This document shows positions 1 through 5,737 of a stretch of 8,808 nucleotides of DNA, piece after piece (the first letter of the stretch is position 1; every line of letters starts with the position of its first letter). A program made the position numbers and the translations under genes. Where the stretch lies: the NCBI GenBank assembly GCA_019246385.1, contig JAFAQP010000047.1, positions 1 through 8,808 of the forward strand, read 5' to 3'. The DNA is from Patescibacteria group bacterium (GTDB lineage Bacteria; Patescibacteriota; Minisyncoccia; Phycocordibacterales; Phycocordibacteraceae). Below the pieces are notes generated by a model, which had not been told where the DNA came from, did no database searches, and worked only from the letters and a program-made list of their open reading frames with translations.

Positions 1-1356
1 GATTTCGACGATATCCTGGTGACGGCGGAGCGCTTGCTGAAGCACACGGAGGCGCGGGCATATTTTCAACACGCATGGGACTTCGTCCATGTGGACGAAT
101 ATCAGGATACGAACAAGGTGCAGTACCAAATCGTCAGGGAACTGAGCAGCGCGCACGGAAACATCGCCGCAGTCGGCGATGCCGATCAGAACATTTACAG
201 CTGGCGGGGAGCATCGCTATCGCATATCCTCGATTTTGAACGTGACTTTCCCGGCGCAACGGTCATATCGCTTGTGGAAAATTATCGCTCCACAAAGACG
301 ATCATCCAGGCAGCGAACGACGCGATCGCGAAGAATATCCGGAGAAAGGAAAAAGAGCTGTTTACGAGGAATCATGACGGAGAAAAGATTGCCCTCGGCG
401 GATTCGCCGATGAAAACGAAGAGGCTCGGTATGTCGCGAGAGAATCCGCACGCCTCATCCGTCAAGGCACGGACGAAAACGAGATAGCGGTCCTCTATCG
501 CGCGAACTTCCAGTCTCGGGTACTTGAAGAGGCCTTCCTCAGAGCGGGGATAGAATATCAGGTCTTAGGAACGCGATTTTTCGAACGCAAAGAGGTGAAA
601 GACGCCCTCTCGTATCTGCGTCTTGCGTTAAATCCCGACTCTGCGGCGGATCTCGCACGCGCCATCGGCTCTCCTCCCCGCGGCATTGGCAAGGTGACGC
701 TCGCGCGCATCGTGAACCATCAGGAAAATTTTCTGACACCAGACGCGGGAAGAAAATATGCGCTTTTTCAGGAGACCATGCGGCGCATCAAAAGCGCTGT
801 CGAATCGACGAGCGCTTCCGAAGCGGCCCGCGTTGCGCTTCGGGAATCCGGATTGTGGCAGCACTATGAAAAGGGCGGCGGCGAAGATGCGGAACGCCTC
901 GAGAACCTGAAAGAACTCGTGAGCGTCGCCGCGAAATACGACTCATTCGCTGCCCCGGAGGGCATAGAAAAACTTATCGAGGAGGCGGCCCTGCAAAGCG
1001 ACCAGGACGAGCTTGAGGAAAAGAAAAAAAACGGCGTAAAGCTTATGACGATTCATGCCGCAAAGGGCCTGGAGTTCGAGCATGTGTTCATAACCGGCCT
1101 CGAAGAAGGATTATTCCCCCACGAACGCGATGACTCCGAACTGGTGGACGATGAAGAGGAGCGCCGGCTTTTTTACGTGGCTTTAACGCGTGCAAAGAAA
1201 AAAATTGCAGCAACTTATGCAATTTCACGGCGCATTTTCGGAACGCGTTCCTTGAACACGCCCTCCGAGTTCATCGCGGAAATGGATCCAGCCCTTTCGG
1301 AGGTCGTCGCGCTGCCTCTTTGGGATGCCGCCGAACATGAAACGGAAATCATATAA
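1..1356 (+). CDS. uvrD: UvrD/PcrA-family superfamily 1 DNA helicase (3' part; 5' end outside window)
   Basis: An ATP-dependent 3'-5' DNA helicase of superfamily 1A, acting in the cytoplasm in excision repair and replication-fork maintenance. The frame is open from base 1, so the N-terminus with the Walker A motif lies upstream; 451 residues are visible. Motifs seen in order: motif II DEYQDTN (94-114), motif III GDADQNIYSWRGA (175-213), motif IV ENYRST (277-294), motif V TIHAAKGLEF (1048-1077) followed by GLEEGLFPHER, and motif VI EERRLFYVALTRAKKK (around 1156-1203). The order and spacing are those of UvrD/PcrA/Rep. The protein ends only about 50 residues after motif VI, so the C-terminal extension with a Tudor-like fold that UvrD and PcrA use to contact RNA polymerase is missing. 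The gene overlaps the start of rsmA. Family assignment is firm; UvrD versus PcrA versus Rep cannot be settled here. Confidence 0.95.
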   Translation, partial: DFDDILVTAERLLKHTEARAYFQHAWDFVHVDEYQDTNKVQYQIVRELSSAHGNIAAVGDADQNIYSWRGASLSHILDFERDFPGATVISLVENYRSTKTIIQAANDAIAKNIRRKEKELFTRNHDGEKIALGGFADENEEARYVARESARLIRQGTDENEIAVLYRANFQSRVLEEAFLRAGIEYQVLGTRFFERKEVKDALSYLRLALNPDSAADLARAIGSPPRGIGKVTLARIVNHQENFLTPDAGRKYALFQETMRRIKSAVESTSASEAARVALRESGLWQHYEKGGGEDAERLENLKELVSVAAKYDSFAAPEGIEKLIEEAALQSDQDELEEKKKNGVKLMTIHAAKGLEFEHVFITGLEEGLFPHERDDSELVDDEEERRLFYVALTRAKKKIAATYAISRRIFGTRSLNTPSEFIAEMDPALSEVVALPLWDAAEHETEII

Positions 1357-2146
1357 GCGGAGAGAAAAAAGAAAAGGCGCCCGACTGGGGCAGCATCTGC
1401 TGACGAACAGAGGAATCGCATTTTCCCTCGCCGAAGCCGGACAGGTATCCGCAAACGACACCATACTCGAGGTGGGTCCGGGGACGGGTATGCTCACCGC
1501 AGAGCTTTTAAAGCGGGGAGGGCGCGTCGTCGCGATAGAAAAAGATCCGGAAATGATTTCGCGTCTGAAAGTAAATTTTGAAAAGGAAATCGCAGGATTC
1601 CGGCTCCTGCCTTACGAAGGCGACGCGAGAGATCTGACTCCCGATTCCTTTTTTCCGAAAGAACGCTATAAGATAGTCGCGAATATTCCCTACTACATCA
1701 CCGGCGAGCTTCTGCGCTCGTTTCTGACAGCGCGGAACCAGCCTTCCAGAGTCGCGCTCCTCGTACAGAAGGAAGTCGCCGAGCGTGTCGCGCGCGGCAA
1801 AAAAGAAAGCATACTTTCTCTCTCAGTAAAAGCGTACGGCATCCCGCGATACGTGAAGAGCGTTGCGCGCGGCAGCTTTAATCCGCCGCCCGCGGTCGAT
1901 TCGGCGATACTTGCGATCGAATCCATCTCGCGAAGGAATTTCGAGAAAATCGACGAAGATCTTTTTTTTCGGATCGTGAAAGCGGGATTCGCGCAAAAAC
2001 GAAAAACGATAAGCGGCAACCTTAAAAAAGTTTTCGGTGAAAAGGCGCGGCACGCCCTTTCTGCCGCGCGCGTATCCCCGGACGCCCGCGCGGAAGATGT
2101 TCCGCTTCCTACATGGCTCGCTATCGCAAAAAATATCTCACAGTGA
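1325..2146 (+). CDS. rsmA: 16S rRNA (adenine-N6,N6)-dimethyltransferase RsmA/KsgA
   Basis: Transfers four methyl groups from S-adenosylmethionine to two adjacent adenines in the helix 45 loop of 16S rRNA (A1518/A1519 in E. coli numbering), a late 30S assembly step. Seen in the 273-aa product: a very basic N-terminus leading into RLGQHLL (about 19-25, the family's GQHFL signature); SAM motif I LEVGPGTG (about 47-54); an acidic ribose-binding position in VVAIEKD (about 67-73); GDARDL (about 98-103); the catalytic NIPYYI (about 119-124); FNPPPAVDS (about 184-192); and FAQKRKT in the C-terminal domain. Length is normal for the family. The ATG at 1325 lies inside the helicase gene (32-base overlap). 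An in-frame ATG at 1337 is an equally possible start, and neither has a good ribosome binding site, so translation probably depends on coupling. The 3' end overlaps the convergent gene. Confidence 0.96.
   Translation: MPPNMKRKSYKRREKRKGARLGQHLLTNRGIAFSLAEAGQVSANDTILEVGPGTGMLTAELLKRGGRVVAIEKDPEMISRLKVNFEKEIAGFRLLPYEGDARDLTPDSFFPKERYKIVANIPYYITGELLRSFLTARNQPSRVALLVQKEVAERVARGKKESILSLSVKAYGIPRYVKSVARGSFNPPPAVDSAILAIESISRRNFEKIDEDLFFRIVKAGFAQKRKTISGNLKKVFGEKARHALSAARVSPDARAEDVPLPTWLAIAKNISQ
2138..2146. other. Convergent gene overlap with both stop codons
   Basis: The nine bases TCACAGTGA contain the TGA stop of rsmA on + (2144-2146) and, on -, the TGA stop of the secreted-protein gene (2138-2140 read in reverse). 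The block is palindromic except at its central base. There is no space for a conventional intrinsic terminator between the two genes, and I see no hairpin followed by a T-run on either strand near here. Transcripts from the two sides are therefore likely to overlap antisense. Confidence 0.85.
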
Positions 2147-2899
2147 GGTTCCTACTTCCATGATCGTCCCTCGAGTGATTGGAACGGGAACACACGCGGA
2201 CGGGGGGACAATGACCTTGCACAGGGGGTTGCCCGGTTCGTAGGTCCCAAGTTCATAGGCACCGGGTTTTACGATCGCGTAATAGGGATAGGCCTTTTTA
2301 AGTTGCGCCGGATCGAAAAGATATGTTCCGGCAGAGGGAGGGCTCAATGTGAGCGCGAAAGACCCGGGAATACCGCAGGTACAAGGCAGAGCCGTAGTGA
2401 GGCGGCCGCCAAACGGGGTCGTAAGGGCATTCGGTAGGCTTCCTATCCGGCTTACGGAGGCAAGAGATTGCAGCACGCTCTGCAATAAATCCGAAATAGG
2501 AGAATTTTGAGGGTTCGGATTACTTCCTCCTCCCTGGGACGCCTGATTCAGTGAGGTAGTAGCCGGCCTCTGCGCCGGAACGAGTGAAAAAAAGCTCAGC
2601 GTGCGGCCAGAAGCGGCTCCGCAGGACGTCGTGGTGCCGAGAAGGCCGAAAATCTGCTCGCCGGGCTTCGGTAGAGGGGCCGTTCCTTTATTTCTGTAGA
2701 TAACGAGCGGAGTGGTAGAGCTTAAAAGCGCGATTTTGTATATAGCTTCCTGATTCGTGCACAGCGACACCGAAGAAACCGTAGCAATGACGGTCTTATT
2801 TTCACTCGCCGCATGAGCGAAGGGAGCAGCAATTGAAAGGAAGGCAACGGTGCTGAAAAAAAACAGAAAAAAGGAAGCGGTAAAGGACATCCTGTGCAC
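2138..2899 (-). CDS. Secreted cysteine-containing protein of unknown function
   Basis: Not recognised as a named family. The product is about 253 aa. It starts with a short basic segment (MHRM), a strongly hydrophobic stretch and a likely signal-peptidase site after AHA near residue 30, so it is probably exported. The mature part has two blocks. The first has two cysteines (SLC and TSC). A Gly/Asn/Pro/Gln-rich linker then leads to a C-terminal block of about 90 residues. That block begins at PFGGRLTT, holds four cysteines (PCTC, PLC, SAC) with many Pro, Gly and Tyr, and ends in GTIMEVGTSL. The even cysteine count suits disulfides outside the cytoplasm. I recall similar GG+IT...PC and GTI..VGTSL patterns in secreted proteins of Parcubacteria, but this is from memory and unchecked. 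Start choice: GTG at 2899 gives the basic n-region and fits the upstream -10 box; ATG at 2890 is the alternative and would leave a signal peptide with no positive charge. Confidence 0.8.
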   Translation of the reverse strand: MHRMSFTASFFLFFFSTVAFLSIAAPFAHAASENKTVIATVSSVSLCTNQEAIYKIALLSSTTPLVIYRNKGTAPLPKPGEQIFGLLGTTTSCGAASGRTLSFFSLVPAQRPATTSLNQASQGGGSNPNPQNSPISDLLQSVLQSLASVSRIGSLPNALTTPFGGRLTTALPCTCGIPGSFALTLSPPSAGTYLFDPAQLKKAYPYYAIVKPGAYELGTYEPGNPLCKVIVPPSACVPVPITRGTIMEVGTSL

Positions 2900-2906
2900 A
2901 TAAGAC

Positions 2907-2912
2907 ACTATA
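2907..2912 (-). promoter_or_regulatory. Predicted -10 box of the secreted-protein gene (leaderless start)
   Basis: On the - strand the hexamer reads TATAGT, five of six matching the TATAAT consensus. Seven bases (2906-2900) separate it from the GTG at 2899, so the expected transcription start falls on or next to that codon and the mRNA would be leaderless. No convincing -35 is seen; at 17-base spacing that position is taken by the opposing -10 box. Predicted by eye only. Confidence 0.45.
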
Positions 2913-2929
2913 ACGCAGAGAAAGTCCTT

Positions 2930-2935
2930 TATACT
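2930..2935 (+). promoter_or_regulatory. Predicted -10 box of the rightward operon (leaderless start)
   Basis: TATACT matches TATAAT at five of six positions and is followed by seven bases (2936-2942) and then the ATG at 2943. The expected start of transcription lies at or just before that ATG, and there is no Shine-Dalgarno sequence at usable spacing, so a leaderless mRNA is the simplest reading. No TTGACA-like -35 is visible. The opposing -10 box lies 17 bases upstream (2907-2912). Confidence 0.5.
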
Positions 2936-2942
2936 TATAGAG

Positions 2943-3695
2943 ATGCAAACCCGCAACAGCTGGGGAATTGTCTACATGGCGGCTGTTTTTGCGATCCTCG
3001 TGATTGGAACAGCTTTCACGGTCCTCCACTTTGAAAGAAAAGCTCGGCTCGCACACGTCATTGCTATCTCTCAGAATTTTTCTGATTGGAAAAACGTGTC
3101 TGACATCCCGACGAGCACTCCACGCGTACCGACGTCTTCCGGGCTTTCAAACGACGTCGCACAAGGGTATATCGCGCTTACTGCCAAAGGCACTTTTACG
3201 GCTCAGGAGCGAGACGCCATGATAGCGCAGGCGATCCAGAAAAACGTCTCTATCCCGAGCGTGGTTCCAATAGTGTCCCAGGCGGATCTCACGATCGGCA
3301 CCACTTCGGTAGGCTCGTACCTGGCGCTCCTTTCTACGATCCTCAATCGCTCGACGTCCGTGAAACATTACGAGCTTGACGTATTCACGAACACCGTCGC
3401 GAACGATAACGCGAGCGGGACGCCGGAACTCGCGAACGATGCGAATCTCTATAAGCGGATAGCTGCGGCGATACTAGTCATGGAGGTTCCCCCGCAACTT
3501 GCGGAACAGCACCTCGAAGTCGTACGGAGCATGGGCGCTCTCGCCAACGCGACGGAAAAACTCTCAACCTGGAACGGCGATCCCATCGACGCCCTCACGC
3601 TTGCCGATACGTTCAACAAAGCGGAGGCGTACATGGAAACGAGCATTGACGCTCTTCTCGCGGCTGCGCAGAAATCGGAAAAGGAAAACACATGA
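2943..3695 (+). CDS. Single-pass membrane protein of unknown function, first gene of the operon
   Basis: Unrecognised 250-aa protein. One hydrophobic segment at about residues 8-30 is followed by a basic stretch (ERKAR) and then a mostly helical, soluble-looking domain with no cysteines. A Ser/Thr/Pro-rich stretch (about 55-65) links the membrane segment to the rest. The C-terminal third contains a helix with VPPQLAEQH and later a DPIDAL turn. I recall this VP...H...DP..AL layout in uncharacterised Parcubacteria proteins near secretion genes, but have not checked it. The charge pattern does not clearly settle orientation: the basic residues after the segment would favour a cytoplasmic C-terminal domain, yet the company it keeps is extracytoplasmic. 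It heads a three-gene set, and its TGA overlaps the next ATG as ATGA. The ATG at 2943 is chosen because the -10 box sits directly ahead of it. Confidence 0.85.
   Translation: MQTRNSWGIVYMAAVFAILVIGTAFTVLHFERKARLAHVIAISQNFSDWKNVSDIPTSTPRVPTSSGLSNDVAQGYIALTAKGTFTAQERDAMIAQAIQKNVSIPSVVPIVSQADLTIGTTSVGSYLALLSTILNRSTSVKHYELDVFTNTVANDNASGTPELANDANLYKRIAAAILVMEVPPQLAEQHLEVVRSMGALANATEKLSTWNGDPIDALTLADTFNKAEAYMETSIDALLAAAQKSEKENT
3682..3686 (+). promoter_or_regulatory. Ribosome binding site of the 681-aa exported protein
   Basis: AGGAA, five bases before the ATG at 3692, is a good Shine-Dalgarno match and fixes this start. It lies inside the end of the preceding gene, so the second cistron can be translated both by direct initiation and by reinitiation at the ATGA overlap. 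The first gene of the operon has no such site. Confidence 0.6.
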
Positions 3696-5737
3696 AAAAA
3701 ATCATCGCTATCGTCGTCTGCATCATACTCGTCGTCGCCATCGGTTTATCACTCCATGTTTCCGGCGCTCTGGGAGATACGGCCAACGCGCCGGGCAATT
3801 CCGTGAATATTCCCCAAAGCACGATAGATGCGGCGCAAAGTTCTGGCGGATTGCCTGATATTTCGATAACGCTCCCGACAACAGATACGAGTTCGTTCGA
3901 CCAGCTACCGACCCTAACGGCGGGGTGCGACACGAGCGCACTCTCCGGCGCCGTCGCGCGCGCCGCAGGAAGCGTAGGGAAGGCGGTTTTGAACCAGCTC
4001 CCCTACAACCTCGGCAGCATTTACAATGCAGCTACCGGAAAAGGCAGCGCAAATATCAATGCTTTCGGCATAGCTTCGCAGTATCTCAATAATAAGAATC
4101 TGCCGCCTATCATAAGCGATATATTAAACGACCCGGCCGTCGCGAAGGCGGCCAATAATGCTGCAAATAATTTTATCAACGGACTTTTCAATTCCGGTTC
4201 GTCCAAGGATGTTGCGGAAAGCGTGGCAGGAAAGCTCGGCGTCGTGAGCGGAGCTTTGGGAACGAGCGAAATTCCCGTCGCAGATTCGACTCTGCAAAAA
4301 GAAGGGCGGGCAATACAATCCAACACGCAATTGATCCAGTCGAACACCCAATCCATCCAGCAAGACCAGGCGACGCAACGGGATGTAACTTGTATCGGGA
4401 ACGTACTGGTGCGCGCCGCAGCCAATAAATTTGCTGCGGCGCAAGCCGCAGCGGTGATTGCCGACGTGGCTCAGGGAAACGGCGGCGACTCGCGCTTCCC
4501 CGCAAGCCAGGCAGATACCGAAGCGAAAATAGGACAAGCGGTCAGTAAGTATGTCGTCAACACCGTATTGCCTCAATATAGTGACAGCCCGTATCTGCAG
4601 CTTGGCCAGAATGCCGTTTCGGTCGACTCCCAAGCAACCGCTGTAGACCCGATCACTTGCCCCGTGCCCGCAAATATAGTGTTGGCGTGTTACGGAGATC
4701 CAAGCAGAAAGATACAAGGAAACTTCGCCAGTTGCGGCTCCGATTACGCGACGCGGATGGAAACCTGGTACGACATCGAAACAATCAAGCAATGCACGTT
4801 GAGCGGATACGTGCAAGCTGCTCGGGATCTTGCCAGCACTCTCAAGGAATACCGCATACAAGAGGAAAATACCTTGTTAGCGCAGGGAAATGGATTGATG
4901 TCGCCCACTACCTGCCTTGATCCCGGCTCAGATCCCAACACGCCGGACTACAACTGCGTGAACATCAAAACAAAAACTCCGCCCGCGGTCTACAGCAGCA
5001 TAGTGGCGAATGCCGCGAATTCGGGAACAAAACAGCAGTCGGATGCCAATCAGATTGGAGGCCTCGTCGGAAAAACTTTCGAGCAGCTGGCGCTCAACGA
5101 GCTTCAGAGTCTGATTAACCTCACGAGAAGCACAAATGGGGCTCCTTCTTATGTCGCGCAACTCGGGCAAGAGAGCACCACGCTGAATTCCTCAACTCTT
5201 TCCGGAACCGTCGATACCACTCTCAAAAGCTCCATAGGTCTCGAGGTAACTTACGAAAGTCTCCTCTACGGAGAAATACAGGACCTACAATCGGCAAAGG
5301 CTCAGCTGCAGGGCTTGAATGCCTGTTACCTCAAACTCCAAGGAGGTTCCTCGACAACCACTCCCTCGGATCCGGCAAAACAAGCTTCGAACACAATAAC
5401 GAGCGTCATAGATCCGCTGCTTCTCGAAAAAAATACTGAGCTCGCCGATTCGGAAAATGTGCTCGCTGAGCTTTCAGCCTATGAGAACCGAGCGCAGGGT
5501 CAAAGTGATCCGGCATCCGTAGCGAGCGCGTACAAGGCGCTCTCCGATTCGAACGCGATACACACAACCGCAGATATCGCGCAGGCATCGAACGAAAAAG
5601 ATCAAAATGAGGCCCAGTTAAGCACGCTCCTCTCGGGTCTCTCTTCCGACGACTGCAAGCTTGCCGACATGCCTACCACAACGCCGCAAATTGAAACGCC
5701 GATAAAAATATCGACGCCGGCCAAAGAAACGCAATGA
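3692..5737 (+). CDS. Large exported protein with ten extracytoplasmic cysteines, unknown function
   Basis: Unrecognised 681-aa protein. A typical signal segment (MKK, then about 20 hydrophobic residues) ends near residue 27; there is no lipobox-type cysteine at the cleavage region. The rest is hydrophilic, rich in Ala, Asn, Gln, Ser and Thr, with no further membrane segment. Ten cysteines follow: GCD, VTC, ITC, LAC, ASC, KQC, TTC, YNC, NAC and DDC. Four of them cluster between about residues 325 and 370, suggesting a disulfide-stabilised domain. A short heptad repeat at residues 208-228 precedes an Ala-rich helix. The C-terminus is Thr/Pro-rich. It lies between a membrane protein and a VirB6-like gene, coupled to both by ATGA overlaps. 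Position, signal peptide and helical content recall VirB5/TrbJ-type pilus-associated proteins, but it is far longer and I see no sequence match, so that is only a suggestion. Confidence 0.88.
   Translation: MKKIIAIVVCIILVVAIGLSLHVSGALGDTANAPGNSVNIPQSTIDAAQSSGGLPDISITLPTTDTSSFDQLPTLTAGCDTSALSGAVARAAGSVGKAVLNQLPYNLGSIYNAATGKGSANINAFGIASQYLNNKNLPPIISDILNDPAVAKAANNAANNFINGLFNSGSSKDVAESVAGKLGVVSGALGTSEIPVADSTLQKEGRAIQSNTQLIQSNTQSIQQDQATQRDVTCIGNVLVRAAANKFAAAQAAAVIADVAQGNGGDSRFPASQADTEAKIGQAVSKYVVNTVLPQYSDSPYLQLGQNAVSVDSQATAVDPITCPVPANIVLACYGDPSRKIQGNFASCGSDYATRMETWYDIETIKQCTLSGYVQAARDLASTLKEYRIQEENTLLAQGNGLMSPTTCLDPGSDPNTPDYNCVNIKTKTPPAVYSSIVANAANSGTKQQSDANQIGGLVGKTFEQLALNELQSLINLTRSTNGAPSYVAQLGQESTTLNSSTLSGTVDTTLKSSIGLEVTYESLLYGEIQDLQSAKAQLQGLNACYLKLQGGSSTTTPSDPAKQASNTITSVIDPLLLEKNTELADSENVLAELSAYENRAQGQSDPASVASAYKALSDSNAIHTTADIAQASNEKDQNEAQLSTLLSGLSSDDCKLADMPTTTPQIETPIKISTPAKETQ
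4313..4375 (+). repeat. Three heptad units in the exported protein
   Basis: Residues 208-228 read IQSNTQL, IQSNTQS, IQQDQAT: three consecutive 7-residue units, each starting with Ile. The first two differ only at the last position, yet their codons differ at several third positions, so this is not a very recent DNA duplication. It looks like a short coiled coil and could mediate oligomerisation. Confidence 0.75.

Noticed and set aside
2045..2069. Perfect 8-base inverted repeat (GCGCGGCA / TGCCGCGC, 9-base loop) near the end of rsmA, considered as a terminator.
   Set aside because: It lies inside coding sequence about 75 bases before the stop and has no T-run on either side; GC-rich Arg/Ala codons explain it.
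2890..2956. N-terminal extension of the secreted-protein gene to a TTG at 2956.
   Set aside because: It would place coding sequence across both predicted promoters and overlap the divergent gene's start; the extension puts a long segment before the signal peptide.
4124..4861. 245-codon open frame on the - strand inside the 681-aa gene.
   Set aside because: It is antisense to a well-supported gene with signal peptide and coupled start; its product has scattered Arg/Cys-rich low-meaning sequence and no motif.
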